DNA of 64,000 nt from Centrapalus pauciflorus (Eukaryota > Streptophyta > Magnoliopsida > Asterales > Asteraceae), in contig JAANYP010009696.1 of NCBI GenBank assembly GCA_020465985.1, positions 1 through 64,000 of the forward strand, written 5' to 3'. Shown here in pieces: positions 28,875 to 40,650 of the stretch. The stretch's first letter is position 1, and the number at the start of each line of letters is the position of its first letter. The position numbers and the translations under genes are program-made. The notes under the pieces are model-generated. The model was not told the DNA's origin. It saw only the letters and a program-made list of their open reading frames with translations, and ran no database searches.

Positions 28875-31728
28875 CTAAGGTATATTCAAGATGCTTCCTG
28901 CATAAAGACCCTGTTCTACACAAACCTTGACTACATTATGATACTTTTTCGCTTCAGACTCCATATGCGCATCACACTTATGAACATGAAGAACGTGAAG
29001 ATCATCTTTGGACAGGTTAACCAGGTGCAACGGATCATACACTCTTAGAATCATCTTTTCTTCGAGGTCTTCCAATACTGCTTCACCTGTCTCCTTTCAA
29101 CATACCACCAGTTGAGGTTTCCTAACACATTTTGTGGCATAGGCTTCAGAGGGACTTTCTTTAAGCATCTAACTGGCTTGTAATGTATTTTCATCCATGG
29201 CCTACCAGTTAGAGGATCAATTCTTGTATGGTCCATAACTCTTGCATAGGGATCGTCTCCGATATTAACTAGCTCTTTCCACGCTAACGCCTTTATCTCA
29301 ACTTTTGGTAGTGAATTGAAGTCTTTCAATCTTCTCCTTAGATACTGAAGGTCATCCTTTCTCTTAATGATAAACAGCTGCAGTTCTCGATCAAAGAACT
29401 AGCTAAGTATACTCCCGGACAGTTTTCCAGCACTTGGCACAATCATCTTTTCCTTCAACTCCATAGCCTTCTTTTCTGCCCTGAACCAGAATTTTTCTGT
29501 TCTTCAACAGTCAGCTCCCTGACAGGCTCTTCAACTTGTCATTCATCATTTAAAGCGGCTTTAACAGCTTCTATGTCAATCACGTTTTGTTCCACCGTTA
29601 CATACGTATCAGTGATGGGATGTTGCTGAATAACGATTTCATCAGCTTCATCTTCCTCATCACCCAATACCTCATCATCAGATTTCCATTCAGGAACGTC
29701 TTCTGGCACAAATTCCCCTTCCTCCAACTCTTCAATCTCATCCTCAAAATCAAACTCTATCTCTTCTTCCTCAATGTCCATTAGAGCATCAATCATCTCG
29801 CTCTCCATGGTCTTTGAAGAACCAGCCTCACCACCTCCTTCAGCTCCCGACTGACTCGGCTCCCCCTGAACCTCAGCATGCTGAGTAGAAGAAAAATCTA
29901 CTGGCTCACTATCTTTTTGTTCATCGGGATCATTGCCGTCTTCGTCTTCTCTTCTCAACTCTTCAACATCTCTGCAACTTGTCTCCCCCTGAGCCTTTAG
30001 ATTTTTCATTAGTTGCTCTCTGAGGGACCTCATAGTTCTGAGCTCTGCAGCCTGATCAGCAACAAATGTCTTCAATTCAATATTTTCTTTATCAATCTTT
30101 GCGTTATGCTCTTGAAGCTCTCTGACTGCTGTAGTGAGTTGGAAGATTTGGACTGTTTGGAAGTCCACTTTGCTTCGGAGCTCTAAAAACCGTTGGTTGT
30201 CTGTGAAGGTGGATGAAGTGGATGGAATTGATGTGATAGGTGACGGGGTGATTGGTGGTTGAACACTTGGTTGAACGGATGGCTGAGCGGATGGAATTTC
30301 AGGCTCTGAAATGGAAGCAGACGAAGCTCCCTGCATAAACCTATGCCTTTTGGCCCTCTGCCTAGGCACCAAAGGAGCAGTATCTTCAATCTCGAAATCG
30401 GAATCGTCATCATCCGAATCTCTAGCTGCTCTTTTCTCTGTCTCTCGATCACTAACCACAATTCTGTATCCATATGTGCCTATTCTGACAGCCGGATCTT
30501 CCATCTCTACTGCTGGTGCCTCAACCTCTATCTCCTCAACTTCCTCCGATGACGACTCAGAGGTGGTCACTGCTTGACCCTCTACCTCTGGCTCATATTC
30601 ATCTATGTCACGCATCAGATCATCAAAACTTGCTGGAGGCTCCAGAATGTCACCAATAAGCTCAATAGTAATTTCTTCATGTGCATGAGAGCCTTGAGCC
30701 CAAATTTCTTCCAGAGTCTCTACTCGTGGATCTATTTCGGGGGCTACTACCGAAGGACCCGCAGCATCTGAAGAAGGACCTGCTTCCCCTGACTCTTGCA
30801 CCCTGCTTGTTGAAGGCCTTGAAGCCTGAGTATGTCTTACTTGAGCTCTTTGCCTCCTTCTTGGTTGTTGTGGAGGCCTTTGTTGTTGCGGCTGCTGTGG
30901 CTGCGGCCCTTCCCCAGCCCAATTCGCACCTTCGGGGGCTTCAAAATCTGGAATTACCACAGCACCAAAAAGTGGTGCATCCAGTGGTCTAACCACCTCA
31001 CCCCTACGGGCATTGTGCGATTGACAATCAGCAAAAATTCGCTTATCAATAACAGCGACACTCTGAATATCATCCAGCTGCGACAGGTTCAGCAAAAAAT
31101 GGCGTATCAGCATCATAACAAACCTCGGATACATCAAAAACCTTTCTCTTGTTGGAGCTGTTATTTGATGAACAAACTCCGCAAAGAACATCTCGGAGTA
31201 ACTGAACTTCTTATTGTAAATCAACGCAATCAACGCCGATTGCATCTATGACACGATATAGTCGAATCCGGCCTTCTTTGGAGCAAAGCACACCATAAAG
31301 ACATGTGCAAGATACCTCCATTGCCCTATTAGACCACTCTTCCTGTAAGATGCCTTAGCTACATCAAGGCCATACCTCATCCTCAAAAATGCTGCTTGCC
31401 TTACTTCCAAAGGAAAGTCAATAGGCCCAGCTTGTTGTTCGACTGATCCCAGCTGCAACACCCTACGCAACATATCGACAGAGAATACAAGGGGTTGTCC
31501 AGCGATTCTTGTCCTCAACACAGTCGGAGTCACTGAGCAATCAACTTGCAGATGATCCCAAAATTGTCTGACATAAGGCAACACGATCTGCACATTGTGA
31601 GAAAGGGCATACGACACCCTTGAATTAGCCAGAAAATCCACCATCTGGCGAAACACCTGAGCTTCAGGAAGCTCACGATCCGGTGACACGACCATATCAT
31701 GCTTTTGAATAAAAGCTCTTTCCCCCAT
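28875..31728 (-). pseudogene. E4 accessory ORF
   Basis: The start is MGERAFIQKHDM at 31728, two bases after a TGCAG acceptor-like site. The conserved N-terminal domain (FLANSRVSYALSHNVQIVLP, VRQFWDHLQVD, GQWRYLAHVFMVCF) runs to a single in-frame TAG at 31246-31248, then continues (FLMYPRFVMMLIRHFL) in the same frame to 29539. The middle is Pro/Gln- and acid-rich, with long Glu/Asp runs at the end. Shifted fragments 29051-29329 and 28875-29075 appear to be the C-terminal domain. It is homologous to the E1 and E2 accessory proteins but strongly diverged. It is predicted soluble, with no membrane segment; function is unknown. Confidence 0.8.
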
Positions 31729-32480
31729 ATCTGCACATTAAAGTATATAATACATTAGAAGGGACAAATTAAAAATGAAACTTGTTTAAATTCAAATTTG
31801 TTCTATTTTGAACTTATGTAAGTTCAAAATCCAACACTTATGAAGTTAAAATTATTCAAACATTTCGATTTTAATAACAAACTCGAATGACATGTTCGAA
31901 TTTAACCTTAAGTCGAGTTTAATGACATGTTCGAATTTAGTGACAAATTCGAAGCCTATGAACAAACTCGAAGTCGGCACTTTCAAACACAAATCCAAGA
32001 TTTTAAACCATTTTAGACTTAGAAAATCACATTCACTAGTCCTAATAGGTACTAATCGAAGATATTTGTCACTTATTTGAAGTTTCACCGGTTAAACTTT
32101 GTGATTTTGAATCACAAAGTTCAAAACCCTTAAAACTTCAAAATTGGTCGATTTTTTGCTAAAATTGAGTCCTAAACTACCTAAATCTTGTATAATAATG
32201 TTGTTTATACCTAGATTTGGCTATAGTATCGAACACAAAGTACAAAACTTCGATGAATAGGTGAAAACTCGAAAACGGTAAACTCGAACGACAAACTCGA
32301 AATCGCCCAGACAAATTCGAACTACTAAACTCGAAGGTAGGTGACATAAATGAGTCACTGTTAACCTATATATACTAACCTTCTTCGAATTTGTCTCAAG
32401 TTTGAAATTACTGACATTTTTGAATTTAAATCTAAGTTGTCTCAAATTCGAATTTAAATGAAAATTTTAAAAATCTTTGA
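31729..32480 (-). promoter_or_regulatory. E4 internal leader of the accessory ORF: motif array, TATA-like and splice-like sites
   Basis: About 17 copies of TTCGAA, CTCGAA or TCGAGTTT type motifs lie between 31860 and 32460. On the - strand TATATATAGG (about 32366-32375) could be a TATA box, AATCTAG/GTATAAAC (about 32212) a donor, and TGTGCAG just before the ATG an acceptor. This repeats the E1 plan of TATA, short leader exon, intron and accessory ATG. Confidence 0.45.
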
Positions 32481-33806
32481 ATTAAATTCAACTTTTCCAA
32501 CTTTTTCAACTTTTTCGTGTAACGGAAACAAACTATGCACAATTTATTTACACTAAGTACAAGATTTTCACGCAGTGTTTGTTTATTCAACTAAGAATGC
32601 ATCCTCAGTAAGTTTGACCTTTTACCTAAATAAAATAAAATAAAATAAAATAAAATAAAGGAAAATAAAATAAAGTAAAATAAAATTTTGAACAAAATTT
32701 AAACTTAAAATAATCTACAATACTTTTAAATTTACATCATATACTTAATACTAACAGATATTTTTGGCGAGAAAGTCAAAGACAGGTTCAATCAGATAGC
32801 GGTGTCAAATACGCACTTTCAGTATTTTACTTTCACACTTAGGAATTTTTTATTCCTTTGATTGTTTGTTGTGACACACAATTCTAGATGATTGTTGTTA
32901 TTATTTTCCCTTTAAACATGTTACACTTTGGAATATCCCTTGGCCTTTTTATTTATCAAGAAATTACGTTACGTGACTCATACTTACACATACTTTTATG
33001 ATCAAGGCATACACACAATGATTATAACTTTTTGGTAATGCAAATTTTCTTTAAAAGGGAAACGTCGGACACAGTTCTGTATTTACATACAACAGAGTGT
33101 CTTAGTTTGTCTTAAAGTTTATTTTAAAGCTAGCAAAACAGCGGTGACAGGTCTGTACTGACGTACAACAAAACGACTTATCTTGCTAACTCGAGTCAAA
33201 ACAGAGGCAACAGGTCTGTACCTACGTACAACAGAGTTACTTGCTTTGACTCTCAACTCAGTATCATGATTTTTCTCGTCTTTTCGTTTCTTTAAGATGT
33301 ATCTGATGTTGTTATACACCCCCTAGAAAATTTGCATACCTCATTTAGAATCAATGTCTGTATGTCTCTAACATAAAAATTAAGATCATTTGGTCATACA
33401 TCTAAGTTAGTGACACGTCTGACTTTTTCTTGAATATTTTATTAGCCTTGAGACTCCCTATGTGTATTATGCCTACCAACATATCAAACTAGATAATGTA
33501 TAATACTTAGAATTTTAGGTGCATTAGGTGTGAAAGCTTAACACTTAGAGATTGTAATGACTGTGCTAATTTTCGTCACTTTGAACCTATGTACCTAAGA
33601 CTTAACTCATTTTCTGATATTCTCTTTTTTTGAACTTTTTATGGTTTTCTCTCTTTTTTTGTTGTTTTTCATAAATAAGAGTAAGAAAATAAAATAACCT
33701 ACTAACTTACTATAAAATTTAAGAATTTCTACTTAGCTACTAATCTTACCATAAAAAGAAAGAAATTCTAATGCTATAAAAAGAAATAAACTCTACTAAG
33801 GTCAAT
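32481..33806 (-). other. E4 post-pol spacer with AAAAT microsatellite and triple hairpin
   Basis: No coding sequence is visible. 32627-32695 is a (TAAAA)n tract. Three related hairpins lie at 33060-33108, 33129-33190 and 33193-33252. The core is CAGGTCTGTAC with GTACAACA, and the outer arms differ between copies but pair within each copy (GAGTCAAA with TTTGACTC; GCTAGCAA with TTGCTAAC). Confidence 0.6.
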
Positions 33807-35543
33807 TTACTCTGGATTACGCATTCCGTTTAGGTGAACTAAATACTCAAAACGTGACTTATCAAAAGCTTTGGTAAATAAATCAGCATTATTATCATCC
33901 GTTGCAACTTTTACCAGCTTAATTAAGTTCTTTTCAGCACAATCACGTATAAAGTGGTGTCTTATGTCTATGTGCTTGGTTTTACTGTGTTTAACTGGAT
34001 TATTGGTTATTGCAATAGTTGACTGGTTATCTATCCTAATAGGAGTATGAGTATAAGTCAAACCGTAATCCCGCAATTGTTGTTGTATCCACAAAACCTG
34101 TGAACAGCAACTACCCGCAGCAACATATTCGGCATCGCACGTTGACACGGCTACCGAAGTCTGTTTCTTGCATTGCCAGGAAACGAGCCTCCCTCCAAGG
34201 AACTGACAACCTCCAGTTGTTGACTTGCGATTCAAGCTGCATCCTCCATAGTTTGAATCCGTGAATGCCTCCAATTCTAGATCACCCTCCGTGTGATACC
34301 AAAGTCCCAGCTTCGGTTTCGATTTGAGGTATCTCAGAATCCGCTTCACAGCTTTCATGTGCATCTCTTTTGGATTAGCTTGAAACCTAGCATAAATACA
34401 CACAGCAAACATTATGTTAGGTCTAGAAGCAGTTAAATACATGAGTGACCCAATCATGGCTCGATATAACGTCGGATCCACATCGGTATCACTTTCTGTA
34501 CCCGGTCCGAGATTATGATTCACTTGAATCGGCGTGCTGAAGTGAGCTGTCAGCTTGGTTCCTTCCATCCCGAAGCGCTCTAAGATGTCATAGACATACT
34601 TCGTCTGATGAATAAACATGTCCTCCTTCCTCTGTTCGACTTGCAAACCCAGAAAGAAGTTTAACTCACCCATCGCACTCATCTCAAACTTAGACCTCAT
34701 CACCTTTTCAAAGTCTGTGCACATCTGCTTGTCTGATGATCCAAAAATGATATCATCGACGTACACTTGTACCAAGATGAAATGTTCACCTTTCCTTTTC
34801 ACGAACAGCGTATTATCTATTCTCCCTCTCTCAAACTCATTGTCTAAAAGATGATTAGATAGAGTCTCGTACCGCGCCCTCGGTACTTGATGTAATCCAT
34901 ACAAAGCCTTATCTAACCGATACACTCTGTCTGGATATTTCGGATCTGTAAACCCGGGCGGCTGTTCCACATACACCAGTTCCTTCACTTTCCCATAAAG
35001 AAATGCACTCTTTACGTCCAGTTGATAAACCTTAAATCCTTTGAAGGAAGCAAAAGCCAGAAACAAACGGATTGTTTCAAGTCTTGCCACTGGCGCAAAC
35101 ACTTCATTGTAATCGATTCCTTCCTCTTGGTTGAAACCCTTTACCACAATCCTTGCTTTGTTGCGAGTGACTATACCCCGATCATCTCTCTTGCACTTAA
35201 AAACTCATTTGGTTCCTATTGCAACTTCTCCTTGAGGTAACGAAACTAACTCTCACACTTCAAGTTTCCTAAACTGTGACAGTTCTTCCTGCATCGCTTC
35301 AACCCAAGAGTTGTCTTTTAGTGTCATCTGCACATTTTTCAGCTCTACTTGCGAGATGAAACATGAGTAGAGGCAAGTATGAAAGGCTTCAGAGTCATTG
35401 ACCAACGACAACAACACCGTGTGGTTATTTAAACTACTCCTAGTCCTCACACCAGCATTAGGATTTCCTATGATACTCTCAATAGGATGATTCTTATTGA
35501 TCCTAGATGTTTCTATCTCGTCAACCTTAAGATTATCTCCCAA
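33807..35543 (-). pseudogene. E4 reverse transcriptase-RNase H
   Basis: 35253-35543 carries the pre-RT linker and start (DNSWVEAMQEELSQF). 33807-35147 carries RT from VKGFNQEEGIDYNEVFAPVA through VYQLDVKSAFLYGK to YVDDIIFGS (about residue 128), then RNase H (FTDSNYGGC, RKSTTGGCQF, TCDAEYVAAG, NADLFTKAF). The two parts are separated by a frame change near 35150-35250. Confidence 0.9.
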
Positions 35544-35759
35544 ATTTTATCCTGTCTCTCCTAACGGGGGAACGGCTTCAGACTCTACATTTTCTTCCTC
35601 ATGGACACTGTCTTCAGAGTTAGAACTTGTGGTCTGATTTTCGTTTGTAGGCATTTCAGAATCATTTTCTGCTGGAGATCTATCTTCAGTTGTAGTAGGC
35701 TCGGAAGTTGATGGAAAGGTGGTTCTCGGAAAACTTTGGCCCTCGTCATTCAGATTTAA

Positions 35760-36545
35760 TTACGACAAGTCCTGTTCGATTGTACATGCATTTCCATCCG
35801 AAGGAATGTTAAATGATTCAAACAATTTGTCATAATCAAAAATCCATTCCGGACCAGTTTGGGGTTCATGTGTATAACTTGTGACATCAATGTTATACAC
35901 AATCTCTACTGTACCATTTGATTTGTTAAAAACCCGTTTGTTTGGTGAGTTCGGCACATAACCTAGGAAATATCATTCGTTAGCCTTTTCACCAAACTTA
36001 GGTTGATGTTTTGTTTTCATTAACGTACATGGTACCCCAAATGGTTCGAAGCCAGTTAAATTTGGTGGCCTTTTATTCAAAACTTCATAACAGGTTTTGT
36101 TCAATGATTTGACGGTAAGGACCCGGTTTAAAACATGGCACGCGGTATTCACTACCTCCCCCCAAAACATGGTAGGAAGCTTTGAATCCGAAAGCATGGT
36201 CCTTGCTGCCTCAATCAAAGTCCTATTTTTCCGTTCTGCCACCCTATTTTGTTGTGGCTCATATGGTGCACTAAATTGATGCACTATGCCCATTGATAAA
36301 CAATATACACCAATAACCGTGTTTTTAAACTCCGTTCCGTTATCACTCCTGATTCGTTTAACCCGCGTCCCGTATGAATTTTCCACTTGGTCTAAGAACC
36401 GTATGAGCTTGGCAGCCGTCTCGTCCTTTGTACCTAAAAAGAAAACCCAAGAAAAACGTGAGTAATCATCAGTAATAACCAAACAATACCAACTACCACC
36501 TATGCTCCTTTTGTTGATTGGTCCGAACAGGTCCATATGCAACAA
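35760..36545 (-). pseudogene. E4 integrase
   Basis: 35973-36545 has the core with all three catalytic positions: HMDLFGP (Asp), RIRSDNGTEFKN (Asp) and PQQNRVAERKNRT (Glu). FWGEVVNTACHVLNR follows. 35760-35957 continues with the C-terminal region in a shifted frame (NKRVFNKSNGTVEIVYNI). The region 35544-35759 is the linker to RT with stops. Confidence 0.88.
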
Positions 36546-36707
36546 ATCGAACGTGGCAGCTATTGAGTTCTGAGTCTTGGACTTGTGTGCTTTCTTGTGT
36601 TGTTTTCATTTCTTGCACGGTAGACACTTGTCCTCAAACTGAAAACTCTTCATGGGAACACCTTGCACCAATCCATTTTTCGTAATGTAGTTCATTTTTC
36701 TTAGGTG

Positions 36708-37514
36708 CTAGTGTGTCATGCGTCTGTGCCATAAAACTGATTCAGTCTCTGAAGCTTTTGATAGTAGACAAATTGGTCCCATTGAAGATTCCGACTTGTT
36801 CATGTCGAGCATGTATAGGTCATTCTTCCTTGGAGCGCTCATCAGTATCCATTCTTCAGGTACTTTGAATCCCGGTTTCAACACTAACGCCTCAGTATCA
36901 ATGAAAAGTACTGAGTTCTTCTTATCACAGATTTGAGATACACTAATGAGATTGTGAACCAGTTTATCAACATGATAAATTTGATCCAGTTTGATAGTCC
37001 CATTAGTGACCACTCCAGTATCGGTGATATTTCCTCCTTTATTACCAGCGAACGATACAAATCCCCTATTCCCTCCCTTGAAGTCTGCGAGTAGACTTCT
37101 TTCCCCTGTCATGTGTCTGGAGCAACCACTGTCGACGAACCACTTGTTGTTTAGACCTGTAGTTATCTCCTTGGCGTGATCAGATTCCACATTGGCCATC
37201 TGTGCGACGAACTCCAGAATTGTCTGATCTTCTGACTTTTCTACCAACCTCGGACTGATATCATGCTGATTGTTGTCCCCTGTCTTTTCCTCTGCTCCAT
37301 CACTTCTAGTCTCGGTTACTTCAGCCATAAAGGCTCTAGCATTCGACTCTGGATGTGTACTCCAGTCATATGTTCCATCAAGCTGACTGTCCGATGTGAC
37401 ATTTGATAACAGACCAGCTATATTAGCCAGACTAGTTGAACTACCGGTAGATATCTCCCTTGAGATTGATTCTGATACTGGTTCTGGTAGTTCTCTACTT
37501 TTGGTCTCTGACAC
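36708..37514 (-). pseudogene. E4 aspartic protease and pre-integrase domain
   Basis: WFVDSGCSRHMTGERSLLA is the retropepsin site, followed by GFVSFAGNKGGNITDTG and the pre-integrase VLWHRRMTH. An acidic Ser/Thr-rich segment precedes it. The zinc knuckle ([16 protein letters not shown]) lies across the end of this ORF and the next one upstream, about 37510-37555, with a frame break between. Confidence 0.88.
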
Positions 37515-37530
37515 TCTCTAGCGAAGTGTC

Positions 37531-38721
37531 CTAACCCTTGGCAGTTGTAACACTTAACTTTGGATTTATCGAACCCAATCTATTGATACTGACGTTGAGG
37601 TTTCTGCACGTCCTTTTGATGAACCTTTTGACTCGCTGAGTCACCATGGCCAGTTGCCATTGCAGATCCATCTCCTCTAGATCATCAGGATCTACCTGAT
37701 CATAATCATCATCCCAAAGCGCAGGATCGTTGATTTTACCCTGAACGCAATTGCCATAGGCGGCCACAAATGAAGCCAACAGATTCAGATGGTCTTCAAT
37801 TGATTTTGCGCTCATCGGCATCTTTGAAAACCCTTGAGATGTAGATGTAGATGTAGATGTGGCCTGAGTTTGCTTTTCTACTGGTCTAGAAAACCCTAAG
37901 AAAGCCCTATTCACTGAGTCTTCTAATTCAACCGGTGTCGATGTTTCTCCTGAAAAGAATGTTGTAGCTGTTTTTACGTCAGTTGCCCCAGAAGATTTGG
38001 ACTTCCCAAAGTACATGTCTGGATCCTGGACTTGGTCATAATCCATTTCCTTCTTCCACAACTCAAAGTGATATGTCCTCATCGTTCCGATAACATTTTC
38101 CAGAGTTAGAGTATAGAACTTGTCTTCATCATGTTTTATTAAAACCACATACATCTCCCATTTGGTCGGTAAAGCATCCAGAAGCTTCACAATCTTCTAT
38201 GTCTCTCTATACTCCACATCGTGGTTGTCTAACTCAGTCAGCAGGTGATAGAATCAAGTAATGGTCTCATCCAGCTTTTCGTTCTTCAAGGCTTTGAAGA
38301 TCGCGAACTGCTGCTTGAGCATTTCTATTCTATTTTGCCTCACCCTCGGGTTACCTTCACATCGTTTCTCCAAAGCATCCCACAGCTCTTTTGATGTTTT
38401 CTGATTGCATAAAGTGTGCAAGATCTCATGAGTTAACGCCATTCTAATGATAGCGAATTCCCGGTTCTCGGCTTCATAAAGTTTCTTATCATCGTCCTTC
38501 ATTTTTGAATATTATAAGACTCTTTGTCGTCCTTCAACCTCTGCCGTCGGTGGAATGTATCCCTCATCTATACAAATCCACATCCGCATATCATTAAATC
38601 TTGCGAAGTCGGCGAACCTATCCTTCCACCAATAATAGTCCTCTAATTTCATCAACTTAGGTGGAGAATTCGTTTTCCCGACCTCGTGATCCATCTCAAT
38701 AAACCTCTGTAGACTTGTCAT
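37531..38721 (-). pseudogene. E4 gag, in three pieces
   Basis: The pieces are 38512-38721 (MTSLQRFIEMD, the WWKDRFADFARF start of the gag domain), 38254-38502 (ELWDALEKRCEGNPRVRQNR) and 37531-38190 (LLDALPTKWEMYVVLIKH, then DPDDLEEMDLQWQLAMV shared with E2 gag). Stops or shifts separate them. The protein is related to E2 gag more than to E1 gag. Confidence 0.85.
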
Positions 38722-39300
38722 TGTTTCAAATATTTTTGAATTTAAACTTAATTAATTTAATTCGAAATTAATTTAAATTAACTCCTTCGAAACTAAGTAA
38801 GTTCGAATTTTAATTAATTTTAAACTGGTTTGGAATTAGATTCGAAATTAAGTTTGAAATCCAACTATGTTCGAAATTAATGACAAACTCGAAGGCTGTA
38901 CTAAATTCGAATATCCTTAATTCGAATTTATACTAAATTCGAAATCTGAGCAGAGTCGAATTGGCCAAACTCGAATCAAACCCTAAGGAACTTCGAAAGG
39001 AGCGTATTTTCTGACAAACTCGAAAGATGAGCAAACCCTAATACCTCCTTAATAAACTCGAGCGCCGCAAGTTCGAAAAACAACTAATACTTCGAGTTTT
39101 TCAAGTTTTCAGATTAAACCAATATTTTTACGAGTCAAAATATTGATTTCCATCAAAACTTTGAACTAATACAAAGTATTTTCCGAGTTCTGACTTGGTA
39201 AACTCGAAAATCCTCCAAAAATGTGATGAAAACCGTCCAATACGTCAAGAAACCACACATGTTTCTTAGTGAACACGAAAAACACCAACGAACACCCAAT
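38722..39300 (-). promoter_or_regulatory. E4 gag leader with TTCGAA/CTCGAA array
   Basis: About 17 ATTCGAA, GTTCGAA or AACTCGAA motifs occur in roughly 450 bases between the primer site and gag. The motif is the same as in the accessory leader and in the LTR of this element. Confidence 0.75.
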
Positions 39301-39315
39301 GGCTCTGATACCACT
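39301..39315 (-). promoter_or_regulatory. E4 primer binding site (tRNA-iMet)
   Basis: On the - strand AGTGGTATCAGAGCC directly follows the 5' LTR. Confidence 0.93.
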
Positions 39316-39901
39316 TGTAAGGTCTTGACTCTACGGATCTATCTCGACGCGACACCTTCCAACGAGTGTGGAATCCTCGTTAGCGACTTGACGGTAAGAT
39401 CACACACACCGAAACACGGAGACTACCACGGTGATAGACGAACGACTTAGAACGCCCCTACACGATGATTCTCTCCGAAACAAATCTTTGATAACTTGCA
39501 AGTTCGAGATCGCCTCTGCTAATCGCTCTGATAAACGTCTGCAAAAGTCTCATCCTTAATTATATTGACTGATTCGAGTTTGTCTAGGACAAATTCGAAT
39601 CTGGCCCAAAGCCCATTCGAATTTGTCCTCAATGACATTCGAATTTACTCTAAATTCGAACCTCTACATTCAAACTTATGTTTGAACTTATGTTTTATCT
39701 TATGTTTGAATTTATGTTTGAACTTTATGTTTGAACTTCTTGTAATACATTACACCAAGTTCAAACATACAAACAATCAATATCAAACACACATAATCAA
39801 ACATATATCAAACACTTGTTAATGTTCAATGTTAAGTAGATAGACTTTTACAAAATGCTATCTATACTTAGACTGCTATCATCACACAGGATGTACTAAC
39901 A
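39316..39901 (-). repeat. E4 5' LTR
   Basis: It lacks an 18-base block present in the other LTR (near 28460-28480) and differs by scattered substitutions. It is followed by target duplication CGCGC. Confidence 0.93.
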
Positions 39902-40650
39902 CGCGCATGCGTGTGTGCTAAACAGTAATGTTACCATGAAAACAATAAACAAAAAAAGTCGGTTACCACATGGAGGTCGAAGAGGGGACACCATTTGCAA
40001 GGCTAAAGAGGCCAGAATGGTGTTCCCGATTCGGAGTGCCACGGTGGCACACTTCCCCACTCAGTTCGATAACCATACCACCCACCCTAATAAAAATCTC
40101 AGTGTGCCACTCGCATAGAACAGGTTCAAAATACAAATGCTAACAAGTACACAAAACATTGAACATGTTTTAATCCCTACAAAGTATGAAGGTATAGAAA
40201 TATGAGAAGAAAGGCCTAAACGTTGCAAATAATCAATTGCAGAATGAACAGTTTTTTGTAGGTAAAATGCGATGCCAGAATTATATGAATTTGCTTGCAA
40301 AAATATCATTGATCGTGGCATAGGACTATATCATTCATACAGGGTGGTTTTTATACATTCATGCCTATAAATCGTAATGCCTCCCTCAGTTATATCACTT
40401 TAATACTTACACAAAAAAAGCTGAGACCGAGCATAAAGAATGAAAACAAAAAAAAAAGACAAACCATCAACTTATCAACCGCAAAAGACTGGCAATGCTC
40501 GGTCTGTTGTACCTAGGGCTTTTTCCTTGAAAACATACCACTCAAAAACAAGTACTTCCTTCGGTTTCTTTGATGGACGATAACAAAAACATGTTATAAT
40601 AACTACTATCAATCACCAATATCAGAAAAAATGGCCTAGGAAGCTTGTTC
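39902..40650. other. Downstream flank and probable 3' UTR of the FORGETTER1-like gene
   Basis: No ORF of interest. The part nearest 40650 is presumably transcribed 3' UTR on the - strand. A short perfect palindrome, GTGCCACGGTGGCAC, lies near 40036. Confidence 0.4.

Larger units (their letters stand above)
28223..39901 (-). mobile_element. E4: complete but decayed SIRE-like Copia element
   Basis: LTRs are 28223-28826 and 39316-39901; the perfect duplication is CGCGC (28218-28222, 39902-39906). The primer site is beside the right LTR and the polypurine tract beside the left, so it reads on the - strand: gag, protease, integrase, RT-RNase H, hairpin repeats and motif-rich leader, accessory ORF. 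Stops and frameshifts interrupt every gene. The LTRs differ by an 18 bp block and roughly 2-3 percent substitutions by eye, making it clearly older than E3 and the Tork element. Confidence 0.95.
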
